Source of the DNA: Irpex lacteus
Lineage: Eukaryota > Basidiomycota > Agaricomycetes > Polyporales > Irpicaceae
Assembly: GCA_001986395.2 (NCBI GenBank)
Contig: MQVO02000126.1
Coordinates: forward strand, 1-25,956
Length of the DNA: 25,956 bases
Direction of reading: 5' to 3'
Shown: piece by piece, positions 10,159-21,476 of the stretch
Layout: every line of letters begins with the position of its first letter
How positions within the stretch are numbered: position 1 is the first letter of the stretch
Notes under the pieces: generated by a model
What the model saw: only the letters and a program-made list of their open reading frames with translations
Databases searched by the model: none
What the model was told of the DNA's origin: nothing
Position numbers and translations under genes: made by a program

Positions 10159-11951
10159 TGCGGTAAGAGGAGTAGTGAGCTTCCGAAGGAAGAGAGGTAG
10201 TAAAAGTCTGAGAAGACTGGTAGAGTAGGGTAGCGAGTGAAGCTGAGGAGCAGCTGGAGCGACATTGTCAGACTTTATACTGCCGCCAATGGAAACGTAA
10301 ACAATTAGAAGCCGACGGTGCGAAATCGCTGCGCCCGAACACAGACTAGTCCGTCATCGCAGGTGACGGCCCCAGTGTCCAGATGTGCACACAAAAGACT
10401 TTTCGCCGGCAAGCGCCCACCTTATTGTTATGCTTGCACTGTCGGATTTCATGAACACACAAACCTTATCGCCTCATCACCACATAAGTGGCCAGTGAGG
10501 CAAGACAATCAACGGATATAGCTTCCGAAACTTTTTGTTAGGGGCCTGTCCTGAGGATGCAATGCGAAAAGTATTGAGTACGCTTTGCAGATCGCGGTAC
10601 CGCACATGCGCCATATCTGCTGTACTTCTCAGCACCAGCTTAACCTAACATTGAGTATAGACCGCACTAGAATCAGCAATTTGCGCCTCTATCAATGTCG
10701 CACGAAACATGATTACTCACCGGAACTGGAAGCCCGACACTTCAGACAATAAGACGAACACGATGTGGCCTAAGCACTGAGATCCGTGCGCCGAATTACC
10801 TGCGTGCAGTCAATGCAATTGTCGCTGGAGATTAAAGTACCTGATTAGCAACTGTGCACTTACAATTTACCGCCTGAAGTCAGGTACACGCCGTAAAGGA
10901 CCACATGCATCCTACTGTAGACGGCCGCAACAACGGAACCCAGGACTTGTGGAAGGCTACCACTAGAATCACGTAACCACTCCTTGCAAATGTATGAGGT
11001 ACATCCACTTGCACAACAATTGCATAAGCTGGATGCGCGCTATAGGCAGAGTGTGTCTTCGGAATTTGTGCCTAAGCATGAGCGCGACGGACGTGAAGCG
11101 CTTCCCGCGTCGGCCAGCTGATGAGGTCCAGTTCCTGACTGATATAGATGTACGTATGTGAATGAGAATGAATCATGACGAAGGACGCCAACATACCATT
11201 CTACCTCGTACACCTTGCACAGTAACCAAGAACAATTGCACACTGATTCACGTCGCTGCACAGGAATGTAGTTCCGGCGCACCTCAGTGGTAGCAGCTGC
11301 CTGTGCGCGTGTAGGCTGCGAGCTCCCAGGCTGCCTTTCCAAGTTCCGATAGCTTCACGGCGTCATGGTCTGTTCACCCCGGTGGCGCTTCCCCTGGCCA
11401 TACTATAGTTTCAGAAGTCTAGATACCTTGCGCAATCAACTAGCACTGTGATGCACGAGAAGCAGACGTTGGTTCACTGTCTGATGTTCGGTACGCCACC
11501 TTGGGGAAGTGATCGCCCTCAACAATAACGATGTCGGTATCAAACATGGTCTGGTATCAAGAATACAGGTGTTAGAGCAGCCATGAGTCAATAAGAAGGG
11601 CATACCTCTCAATATCAGTGACGGAGGCTGTTGAAACTTGAACGCCACACCGTGAGTGCACAGAAGTCTGCGCTATCAAGAGGCGCGAGCTATCTCGTTC
11701 TTCCCACTGTGCATATGTGCGTGTTTATGATAGCCAGTGCCATTGCATGTTATCTATGTGTCGTGGTAGATACGGTGGTGGTGCTGTTAGCGGGAATTAT
11801 GTTTATGATGGCGGTCGAGGAGAAAGGTGTCTATGGGCGCCTGCTAGACCTGTTTCGGCGATCAAGAAACTTTCGTACATTGACCTCTAACCAACAGCTA
11901 TAGGAGCAAAACACTCGTTCACAGCTCTCCTAATCAATCAGCTACACCAGT
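10159..11951. other. gene-poor region right of the pheromone gene
   Basis: About 1.8 kb without a gene I can support. Minus-strand pieces that look slightly coding occur at 11040-11342 (RRNYIPVQRRESVCNCSWLL) and near 11440-11550 (MFDTDIVIVEGDHFPK), but splice phases do not join them convincingly. A plus-strand frame at 11631-11903 encodes a hydrophobic stretch of about 38 residues (MCVFMIASAIACYLCVVVDT onward). I searched this interval on both strands for further short frames starting MD or ME and ending in a CaaX box and found none. Confidence 0.4.
10273..10279 (-). promoter_or_regulatory. TATA box of the pheromone gene
   Basis: TATAAAG on the minus strand, 115 bases before the pheromone start codon. 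It is followed by a C/T-rich leader on that strand (CTCCTCAGCTTCACTCGCTA, then CCTCTCTTCC). Position and leader fit a transcription start about 80-90 bases before the ATG. Confidence 0.6.
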
Positions 11952-13685
11952 ATGGCGAAGGGATTGGTGTCCGAGAGCTCTTCTCTGAAATCGCAGAAAA
12001 AGAACGAAAAATCCGTCGTTGGTGCACCTTCGCAGCGCACACAGGCGAGCCGCAAAGGAAAGAAAGCATGGAGAAAACATATTGACTTGGACGATGTGGA
12101 ACAAGGTCTGGAGGAGATGAGGACAGAGGAAAGGGTAACCGGGTATGGTGTCGTCGTGTGGATACTGAATATCGGCACTGAAAGTGTGCAAATCCTACCT
12201 CATATAGGTCTACTCTGCAACAGAAAAGTAATGAGGAGCTATTCCAAGTGGACGTTACAGGAGATGAACAAGGTCAGTCTGTTGCTTGACATTTATTGAT
12301 AGGCTTGTCTAACGATGTCCAAAGTCCGTCGAAGACTACCCAAAGTGTCCTTTTCTCAACTCTCCTCCGCCAAAATCCTTGGACAACGATCAGCCGTCCC
12401 AGCAGTAACAACTCGTGCCACTTCAGGTTCATCCCTAAAACGCAAGAAGCTTTCGCACGAAGAGAAGGAGAGACTGCTGAGAATAGGCAAACGGCCGCGC
12501 AAAGGGCCGTTCAATGCGGTCATGGATTCTACAGGAGCTGGTGAAGGGAGTGCACTAATGGAAGTGACGGAGGCAGTGAAGAACAGCGGAAAATACGATG
12601 TATGGGATGCAGAAGATGTCGAGATGGCTGATGCACACTTACCACACAAGAAGCCCTCCGTGAAGGTAAATTGTTGGTCCATTATAGATGTGTTTCGTTG
12701 CTCATCCTCATATACCTAAGCCACCGCCCTTGCCTCACCCGAGAGAGCACATTGTACTGTCTGCGGTACCCTCGCCTCACGAAGGAACGTCATACAATCC
12801 CCCAGTCTCATCCCATCTGGAACTCCTGCGGACTGCTCACGAAAAGGAGGAAGAGCGTGTGAGGAAGGCAGAAGAGATTGCCAAAACTAAGGACAAAATC
12901 CTACAGGCTCGCCATGATGTTCCAGAGGATGTACCCGTAGGCGTGCCGGCGGGGATGACAGTCCAGGAACTGGACGATGAAGAGATGACGAATGAGCTGG
13001 AGGCTGTCTTGCCCGCAAAGAAGATACCGGAAAGGAAAACAAAACAGGAGAGACGGAAGGCCGAGAAACGGTTGGCAGAGGTACGCCCGAAGTCGTCGTG
13101 TATTTTTGGTTCTGCGGATCTAAAGATACGGCGTCACTCCATAGAAACGCGCTCTTGCAGAGAAAGTCGCTCAGAAGCGATTCCTCGCATCCGTGCATGC
13201 AGCAAGGTCATTCAGAAAAACGCTCAGCAAAGACATGGCCGAACGAGAACGCCTCCGTCTGGAGCGTCACCAACAGCTTCTGCACGAACAGCTCAAAAAG
13301 GGGCTTGCGGGGCAACGCCTGGGGAGACATTTCGTGCCCGAAGGCGACGTTGACGTGCAGCTGGGCGAAGATCTGACTGAGAGTCTCCGCGCACTCAAGG
13401 TAAGCACCCCGTTATTTCGCGCTTTCGTTGCTTTGAATGAAGCTAAATAACTAATGTCCGCCCAGCCGGAGGGCAACCTGTTTAAAGACCGCTTCCTCAG
13501 CATGCAACAACGAGCACTCATTGAGCCTCGCGTTCCTGTTCTGTGCGTATACACATTCTATTTTTGCATCATTTCAATACTCGATCTCACGCAGCATCGC
13601 TTCACATAGTCCTACGAAACGCAAGCATAAAATCAAGGAATACGAGAAACATGCCTTCAAGCGTTTCGACCGTGAACAAGCCTAA
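11952..13685 (+). CDS. NOP53: ribosome biogenesis protein NOP53 (PICT1/GLTSCR2 family)
   Basis: Nucleolar factor for late 60S maturation that recruits the exosome helicase Mtr4 to trim 5.8S rRNA precursors. Seven exons: 11952-12142, 12208-12272, 12325-12665, 12721-13080, 13163-13399, 13466-13542 and 13610-13685, giving 448 residues. Family hallmarks in order: SRKGKKAWRKHIDLDDVEQG near residue 35; LFQVD at 75-79, matching the Mtr4 arch-interaction motif; KILGQRSAVPAV; LSHEEKERLLRIGKRPRKGP; a long charged, probably coiled-coil middle; and the C-terminal AGQRLGRHFVPEGDVDVQLG, RALIEPRVPV and KRKHKIKEYEKHAFKRF. The exon 3 acceptor (after CCAAAG) and exon 5 acceptor (second AG of GCAGAG) are fixed by phase and homology. 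Everything is intact. It is convergent with the CSN1 gene. Confidence 0.93.
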
Positions 13686-14036
13686 TTCCCTGGCTAACCA
13701 GTCAAGCTATAGCCCATCATACACCTCCCGTACATCCTCCGGATGTTGGGATGTAAATGCCCGTGTCACAACAATCGAGTGCAGTAGGCACGGTGTCCTC
13801 TATGTTGGACGAGACCTGCACAATTTTGCAAGGGTGTATCATCTACTTGTATCGTTTACGGAGGCACATTTCGTATTCCTTGTATCCTCGTCGTCCCGTG
13901 TCCTTTCTGGGTCATATGCATACAGTATCCTTGGGAACCCGACAGCGCGAGTTGCGAATTCTACAAATACAAAAATGCGCGGTATGTACATGAAATGCAA
14001 GATGCTCGTTGCAGCAACGATCATCGGTTAGGAGCA
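13686..14036. other. convergent intergenic region
   Basis: 3' space shared by NOP53 and CSN1. Open frames here continue the last NOP53 exon in the wrong frame and show no family signal. Confidence 0.5.
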
Positions 14037-15904
14037 TCAGTAGTGGTCAGATGAGAGGAGCTCGCTAGGGTGGACCGTTGTTTGTTGCGAGGACTTCGGG
14101 GGCTTGATAATCAGCTCTGCTTGTTGACTACATTGAGAGATTAGAAGTGCATTAGGGAAATGAGACTGATGAGATAACGCACAGTCGCATGCGAAGCAGA
14201 AGTTTGCGGTTGGTTGCCTGCATGTCTTTACCGGCCTTCAAGGCACGGGCGTACAAAGTAGCGCGCTGGTCTGTGTCTTTGGCTTTGAGGATCTGTACCA
14301 TGCTATCGTTTAGTACAACGATCAAGTATAGCCCACCGTACATGAACGGACCTTGTTTTGCTTGTCTATCCTCGCCTGAATTTCACCCGCCTGGATAAGC
14401 GAAACAACCTGTTGCTCCAGATAATCAGGGGTCCAGCCGAACGCCGCGCTGAGACTCTCCAGCTTGATGGACGCGAATGGTTGGAAGTACAGCACTAACG
14501 CGCGACTCCGTATGTGGTTCGTCAGGTTCACAACGTGCGACGCGAGATACAAATCAAGGAAGTGTCTCGTCTACGGTTGTCCAATTGAGTCTCAGACCTA
14601 CCCATTCAGATGAAGAATACATACCGAATAGCGATCGAGGATCTCAAGGACTGTTTTGAACTTGCTAGACATATATGCCTCGACGAGCTCTCTGACATAC
14701 GGCTCTTGCTCAACGTATACTCCGAAAGAGTCATTGTCGATCAGTTGAGCTTTGATCGACGATCTCGGGAAGCTCGCCAGCGCACACAGGGTACCGTATA
14801 TCGCGATATCAGAGGCAGAGATGAGCTACATGCCAAGCTTAGATATCATCCCCGCGATCATAGAGACTGGAAACACTCACAGTACCGATCCAGTTTCCGA
14901 GCGACTTGATGGATCCGATTTTGAGGAAGAAGCTGGCGGCCTTATCGTATGTACCTTGGGCCATATGAGACAACGCAGTGGCGAGATCGAGCTTCGACTG
15001 CACTTTCTCGCGCTCGGCAGCGATCTTCTCCTTTCCTGGCGGAGCTGAGGTTGCCGTAGGTCCTTGATTCGAGTTACGGAGGATGTTGGTAGTAGCGTCG
15101 AGCGCAGGCTCTGCTTTGTAAACGTAACTGGTGATGAGGCCAAAGTTACGACTCTCAATGAGAAGCTGTGGCGGTTGAATTATTATGATAAAACTCAACA
15201 TTGGGAGCAAGTAAATGGATGGAGCACACCTCAAGAACGGATAGACACATGTCTAACACATGCTGACTCGTCGTGCAAACGTCTCTTAGCTTCTGATACT
15301 GCTTTAAGGATGATTGATAGTCTCCGATCGTCCGATAGAATTCGCCCAAGTCTCTGTATGCCATCTGTACGCATTTTGCTTAGTGTTACGTCCAGACACT
15401 TCATGAGTATTTTACGCACCCGGATACTCTCTTTGATCATGTTACTCGTGTATGTCTTCAACTCGACCTCCAGCTTTACTCTATCCTCATTGTTCCTTCG
15501 CACCAGTTCGTCCAGCCACGCCTGGTCTACCTTGGTCAACTCTTCGAACGGCGGAAATTCATCTTGCCCAGCCGCAGCCTGCTCGTATGCATAGTGCAGC
15601 GCAGTGACAACATTTCCATCTCTCAGATGCGGAACATGGACCATAGCAATCTGCAGGGCTTGCGGTGCGATAGAGGGACTTTGTTGGATGATCCATGTTA
15701 GTCTGTCTACAACGGTTCTTCCTAGAATATCAAAATGTAAAGCTTAGGACAGTTTGGTGTAGCCGACGATGAGAGACACGGACCACTGTAGCTGGAGATG
15801 TAGTTCTCCAAGTCAAACGGATGGGCTTCGTCTACAGGGACGGCGTTGAGTTTCCTAACTTTGGAAGATCCGACAATTTGAACCTCTGGTTCATCGATAT
15901 CCAT
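14037..15904 (-). CDS. CSN1: COP9 signalosome complex subunit 1
   Basis: Scaffold subunit of the COP9 signalosome, which removes NEDD8 from cullins and so controls SCF-type ubiquitin ligases; in fungi it also affects development. Eight minus-strand exons: 15904-15784, 15721-15420, 15364-15230, 15165-14881, 14825-14625, 14570-14352, 14292-14183 and 14127-14037, giving 487 residues with every phase closed. The start is MDIDEPEVQIVGSS. The Rpn7-like helical repeat region includes VDQAWLDELVRRNNEDRVKL and MAYRDLGEFYRTIGDYQSSL. The PCI domain follows, with ASDIAIYGTLCALASFPRSS, then IRSRALVLYFQPFASIKLES and the winged-helix strand AGEIQARIDKQNK. Rpn7 of the proteasome is the close paralogue, but the N-terminal DEAHPFDLENYISSYSGRTV and the SDIAIYGTLCALA pattern favour CSN1. 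Intact. Confidence 0.92.
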
Positions 15905-16420
15905 GACTGGCAGTGTTGAGGCCACGGTGAGATGTCCCTGGTCGTTGTGCAGAAACAAGCTGCGTGCCCTGCCACCCACCCACGCGTTCTACTACTACAA
16001 AGCGCGTCTATCTTATGAACGCGTACTGACAAGCGCTCGTAGATCATCGTCATTCTTTCCCCGCATTAATATTTTACTGGAACTTCCTCCTCTGAATACT
16101 AGAGAAGTTATGATAGTTCTACGGGACTACAGACGGAAATAAAACACCGAGTTCGATATGGATCATCGCATCACCTGGTCCTCAAACTCCACCTCTCGCC
16201 CATCTCTCGACCCGTCGGTCCGCCCAACCTCACTTCGCTGTGATGACGGCGTGATGGACATTGGACGCGAACCCCAGTAGGTGACTGCTGACCGTCGCGA
16301 ATCGTAGAACGTGACCTTCTGTTCCATGATTTTGAGTACGTATAAAAGAAAATGGTCTTGAGGTAATTTGGCCCTCCCCCCGTTCCTATTTGCTCAGTTC
16401 CACTGCGGAAACAGCAAGAG
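15905..16420. other. divergent promoter region of CSN1 and the GH28 gene
   Basis: No gene seen. A 137-codon minus-strand frame (16171-16584) runs through the GH28 TATA box and first exon and has no family resemblance. Confidence 0.5.
16341..16348 (+). promoter_or_regulatory. TATA box of the GH28 gene
   Basis: TATAAAAG lies 80 bases before the GH28 start codon, a strong consensus match and a good distance. It suggests an inducible, TATA-driven gene, as is usual for secreted pectinases. Confidence 0.65.
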
Positions 16421-18565
16421 ATGCGGCTCATACCAAGCATCTGTGCTCTTTCGGTCCTCATAGCAGGGGCATCTGCACTTGGATCATCCGTGTGTAGTCT
16501 GACGCCTGTAGGCCATGGCAAGGATGACACGAACCAGGTTCGTCCGTTGTAGTCTGCCATGTCTGGGATATCATTGATCATCATTGGCCGTATTGCGAAA
16601 GGTTGAAGCAGCCATCAACCACTGCGGACATGGCGGGAATATCATCTTCAACCCCGGAAACTATAACATCACGAGGTATGCCTTTGTCCTTGAACGACAA
16701 CACTTTTGAACTCTGCTTACCTTCGTGCCTTACAGAAAGATGACATGGAATCTGACTAACTCGAGAGTCGACCTACATGGATATCTGAACGTCAGCGTAG
16801 TTATACCGAGAGAGGGCAAGAAGACACACTAAATCCGATATTTCTTCTGCTTCCAGTTCAATCCAGACATTGAGTACTGGCTCAACCCAGACAACACGTA
16901 CCGCGTTGTCTTCATCCAAAGCCAAGCCTCCTGGTTCGTCGTCACAGGCCGAGACTTCGTCATCGACGCCCATAACATCGGTGGAATCCAAGGCAACGGC
17001 CAAAAATGGTGGACCTACTTCTCCAACCGCACTCGCGAGGATGGCGATGGTCGTCCTATCGCGTTCACGCTGTCGCATGTTACAAGGGGGACCGTCCGAA
17101 ACTTCCGCATTGAAAACCAGCCGTTCTGGTGCAACACCGTCGCAGACTCGAAGGATGTAATCTACGACGGCATGCTCTGTAACGCAACGAATACGGACCC
17201 TGCGTTCGCTGGGAAAAAGTATGTGCGATAGTTGTTCTTGTGCGCGTCACAAAAGACTGACACGGAACTGCGGCTAGCGTCGTGCCTAACACAGACGGTA
17301 GGTTGATTAGGCCTCGTGCAGATAAACTATGAGACTAACGCATGATTAGGACTCGATACGTACCGTTCCGACAACGTGCAGCTCTTGAACTGGGATGTAT
17401 GTCTCACGAGCATTCGACACGCTTATATGACGTTGACTGGATTCACACACAGATTACCTGTGGGGACGACTGTCTGGCGATTAAGGGCGTGAGTCAGTTA
17501 TTTTTGTCACGAGAGACTCGCTAATGAGGTGGGAACAAAGAACTCGACGAACATACTGGCTAGCAACGTTACGTGCCGTGGTGGCAATGGAGTTGCTGTA
17601 GGTTCCCTAGGACAATATGCGAACCTGGTATGCGGTCACGTTTTGTTTGCTTCTAATGACCATGAGAACACTTACTGGCGTGTAACAGTCAGATATTGTG
17701 GCCAATGTTACATTTGAAGACTTTAAGGTGAGTTTCGATCTTTACTGATAGATGGAGCGAAGCTGACGCATTATTGGTCTGGTAGCTAGTCCGTTTGGAT
17801 TCCAAAGTTCAACCGAACATGGGCTCTGGGGTATGCACATCGTGATCTTTGTCGCTGTATCAGCATGATTAATGTAGCTTCTGTAGGTCTACTTCAAAAC
17901 GTGGACGGGTTCTGTCAATGGTGTCCCTCCCACGGGTGGAGGCGGAGGTGGAGGTGTGTGATCCTCCGGGTCTGTGAGCCTGATCGCTGCTGCTACTGAT
18001 TGTTCTCGTACCCAGGGTTCGTCACGAACGTGATCTCGAGGAGGTTCTCACTCGATCGAGTGAGCAACCCGATCCACCTGTACCAGACAAACGGTGGCCA
18101 TTCGTGAGTTCATTTCCACTGTCCATGAAAAATGATATCACACTGACCCTGCGGATGTAATGTGCAGGAATGACACGCCGTCAGCGTTACAGTTCAGCAA
18201 TCTGACCTTTGAAGATTGGCAAGGAACCTCGCTGAACAACGAAAGTATGTCATTTGTTACCAGGCGTCTCGGTCGCACATCCGTAGAGACTGAACGTGAT
18301 GTCCGTTTGCCATAGTCGTCGATCTGCAGTGCAGCCCAGCTGTGCCGTGTCCGAATATGTTGTTCAAGGACGTCGACATCGCGCCACCTGCTGGACAAGG
18401 AGTCAGTTTCGTGTGCAAGAATGTGATCAACGAAGAGGGCCTGCCAGGTGCGTCTGTTTGATAGATTAGATGGACGTATCAATCTCTTGTGATTTGTGAT
18501 TGACATTGCGTTTTACTTGTGTGGCCATATCCATAGCGCCATGCAATGCCACAGGAAAACCTTGA
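16421..18565 (+). CDS. secreted glycoside hydrolase family 28 (exo-polygalacturonase-like)
   Basis: Pectin-degrading enzyme, predicted to be secreted. Fifteen exons: 16421-16537, 16602-16675, 16736-16790, 16857-17218, 17278-17297, 17350-17396, 17453-17488, 17541-17627, 17689-17727, 17786-17830, 17887-17953, 18016-18103, 18168-18244, 18316-18447 and 18537-18565, giving 424 residues with all phases closed. A signal peptide (to about residue 20) precedes a right-handed beta-helix with the GH28 signatures NTDG (D209) and CGDDC (D230, D231), the catalytic acids. Two other usual active-site elements differ: the GHG histidine position reads GGNGVAVGS (N253), and the RIK motif reads GVYFKTW (Y296, F297, K298). 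VNGVPPTGGGGGG follows. These changes run through an otherwise well-kept protein, so I infer a divergent exo-acting or rhamnosidase-like subfamily rather than a dead gene. Several N-x-S/T glycosylation sites are present. Confidence 0.9.
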
Positions 18566-19300
18566 CGATGCGATGGAGTGCTACGGACACCACGCCGACG
18601 TTGCGAAGAGGAATTTGTAGTGGGTTGCAAGGCGGGATAATTGAATGCAGCTACCGGCGAGGGAAGAAGACTCGCGAGTTGAAGAAGCTTTGGACAGAGA
18701 TAACTGTGCGACCAGTCGTAGCTAAATTTGTAACCGTTCGTATCAGACAAACGATATCCTTGCCATTCTGACAACTGGCGTTCTACTTGAAAGTTGGAAC
18801 TGCGCATGCGAGCCCTCGGCAGATGGACCACGGCCGATGTGCGGACTCGGTGGCTGTATGTGGTCCTATGCTCAGTGTGCTGCACCATTGGGCAGAGGTG
18901 GTGTTGTGCGTAGCTAGGATACTGAGCTCAATTGGCCGTACTGACTGAACAAGTCGGTTTAATATTCGAGTACGCTGCGTCGGACAGCGAGCTCGAGGGC
19001 ATTCTAGACGGCGTCGAGGCGATGTAGAAACCGGCAAGAAAGATGGATGGAGGTGAAAGAAAGGTGATTTCCCCATGGCGACGCGCTTGTCGCCATCAAA
19101 AGCTAAGGTAGACATAGACGCCCTCCCTATACATCTTGCCCGTGACCGTCGTCTCTCCAGGCTGCTTTTGCCCCCCATCCCATCCTTTCCTTCCTCCTCG
19201 CCGTATTTTATACTGTCTTTACTGCAGGCAGGGCCTCGCCATCTTCGTCTTTAATTCACACAACAAACGCAGGCCGTAAGACAACCAATTATCTGCCAAA
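18566..19300. other. intergenic, upstream of noxA
   Basis: 3' region of the GH28 gene and promoter of the NADPH oxidase gene. Minus-strand frames of 131-140 codons here lack any family signal. A TATTTTATAC box lies at 19204-19213, about 90 bases before the noxA start codon. Confidence 0.5.
19204..19213 (+). promoter_or_regulatory. possible TATA box of noxA
   Basis: TATTTTATAC lies about 90 bases before the start codon, followed by a leader beginning TGTCTTTACTGC. The consensus is weaker than in the other promoters of this window. Confidence 0.35.
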
Positions 19301-21476
19301 ATGGCTCCCGGAAACCGCTCCTCGGGGCTCGACTTCTCTGATGGCAAGGTGCCCTCTCTCGAACAGCACCCCGACATGGACAAATCACTCGGAGGCCAGA
19401 ACGTCTACCTCCAGCGCAACAAGACCGAGCGCAGACGTCTTCAGGGTCTTCAGAGGTCCAACACAAACGCCTCGATGAAGGTTGCTCCCTATGTCCCGAA
19501 GACGTTCTCTGAGAAGTGGAATGTCTGGATGATCAACGAGGGAGGGCGGAGACTGTTCTTCGGCGTGTGGATATTCCTGCACCTTTTGGTGGCTGTCTTC
19601 GGTGCTTTCCATTACCAGACGAAGGATAACTTGGTCACGGCTCGGGCGACCTTTGGTGTTACATTCAGTGCGTCTCATGCATTCCACAATAATATTACCA
19701 TTTCGCTCATAGAATACACACTTCTACAGCCATTGCTCGTACGGCTGCCCTCGTCCTTCATGTCGACGTTATATTTATTCTTTTGCCCGTCTGCCGTAAC
19801 TTCATCTCCCTCTTACGTCGTACCCCATTGAACCACTACATTCCTTTCGACAAGAACATCACTTTCCACAAGGCTACCGCCTGGTCCATCGTCTTCGGCT
19901 CCTTCGTTCACATCGCCGCACACATGGTCAACTTTGCCGAGCTTGCTATGGCTGACACTGATGCGAAGAACACTGGCCAGCGCATTGTCGCTTTCTTGGC
20001 TGCCAACTTCGCGACTGGCCCCGGTATCACTGGGTGGATCATGACCGCCGCACTGGGCATCATGGTGTGGTACGCGATGGAGAAACGCCGCCGTGCCCGC
20101 TTTGAATGGTTCTGGTACACTCATCACCTGTTCATCGTGTTCTTCATCAACTGGCAGCTCCACGGCATGTTCTGCATGATCAAGCCTGATAGGCCTCCGT
20201 ACTGCTCTTACAACACGATCGGTGTCTTCTGGGTATGTCTTCATGGCGCCATCACATGATATCGAAAGCTTGCTAAAATTATCACTTTCAGCGTTACTGG
20301 CTTGTTGGCGGTGTCATCTGGATCTTCGAACGTATCCTGCGTGAGGTTCGTTCCAGGCACAGGACTTACATCCACAAGGTCATCCAGCACCCCTCGAACG
20401 TCATGGAGCTCCAGATCAAGAAGGAGAAGACTACTACCCGTGCTGGTCAATATATCTTCTTGTCCTGCCCCGAGGTTTCTTACTTCCAGTGGCACCCCTT
20501 CACTCTTACCAGGTAAGGTTGCGTCATATTATTGTTCTGCTGGACTCCGTTCTCATGATATGAATATAATCAGTGCTCCCGAGGAGGACTACATCTCTGT
20601 CCACATCCGTGTCTGCGGTGACTTCACCGGTGCTCTCGCGAAGGCTGTCGGCTGTGACTTCGAGAAGAAGGGCAAGGGAGAGAAGGGTGATGTCAGCAAG
20701 GTCGTTCCACCGCCCGTCAACCGTGTTCTCCCTCGTGTTATGGTCGACGGTCCCTTCGGCTCTGCCTCTGAAGATTTCTTGAACTTTGAGACAGTCCTCC
20801 TCGTTGGTGCTGGTATCGGTGTTACGCCCTTCGCTTCGTAAGTACACTGCCGTATGTTAGTGGAGATCGATCTAATTTGCACTTTGCCACCCGCAGGATC
20901 CTGAAGTCGATCTGGTACCGTATGAACAACTTCAACAACTCGAAGCCAACTCGTCTTTCTAAGGTGTACTTCACCTGGGTTATCCGTGACTTTGGCACCG
21001 CCGAATGGTTCCACTCCTTGCTCCAGGCCATTGAGGAGCAGGACACTCAGAACCGAATTGAGATCAACATCTATCTCACCGCCAAGATCAAGGAGGACGA
21101 TATGAACAACATCATCGTTCAGGACGTCGGTGCTGAGAAGGATGCCATTACCTCTCTGCGTGCACCCACTCACTTCGGTCGCCCGAACTGGGACAGAGTG
21201 TTTAGCTCTATCGCTGAGAAGCACCCAGACTCTGATGTCGGCGTGGTGCGTAACCCTTATATGACGTGCTGCTTTGTAACGGAAGCTAACCACCATTGTT
21301 TCATTTCAGTTCTTCTGTGGCCCCCCGGTTCTGTCTAAGACCCTTCATGTATCCTGCAACAAGTACTCCAACCCCAAGGGTACTAGGTTCTTCTTCGGAA
21401 AGGGTGCGTCTTCTCCCGAGTTCTTACTGCGATGGACATGTGATCTGATTTCTATCCTTTTACAGAGAACTTCTAG
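19301..21476 (+). CDS. noxA: NADPH oxidase NoxA (gp91phox homologue)
   Basis: Membrane flavocytochrome that passes electrons from cytosolic NADPH via FAD and two haems to oxygen, making superoxide. Fungal NoxA is needed for fruiting and hyphal differentiation. Seven exons: 19301-19667, 19730-20232, 20292-20512, 20574-20837, 20897-21245, 21310-21403 and 21466-21476, giving 602 residues. Six-helix ferric-reductase core: first helix [16 protein letters not shown]; haem-ligand His in [18 protein letters not shown] and [16 protein letters not shown] site: [25 protein letters not shown] sites: [26 protein letters not shown] and [12 protein letters not shown]. The C-terminus RFFFGKENF is the hallmark Nox end. 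There is no EF-hand or long N-terminal extension, which separates it from NoxC, and the short N-terminus fits NoxA rather than NoxB. The last exon is only 11 nt. Confidence 0.95.

Noticed and set aside
10014..10265. 83-codon minus-strand frame overlapping the pheromone gene
   Set aside because: It reads a different frame, its ATG is only about 8 bases downstream of the TATA box and so unlikely to be in the mRNA, and its composition is simple Ser/Leu/Pro with no family signal. The MDAFTT...CVIA frame explains the locus.
13543..14031. 162-codon plus-strand frame after NOP53
   Set aside because: It starts in a NOP53 intron and runs through its last exon in the wrong frame into the convergent 3' region; no family signal.
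20589..21296. 235-codon minus-strand frame opposite noxA
   Set aside because: It is the antisense shadow of highly codon-biased NoxA exons and even crosses an intron boundary.
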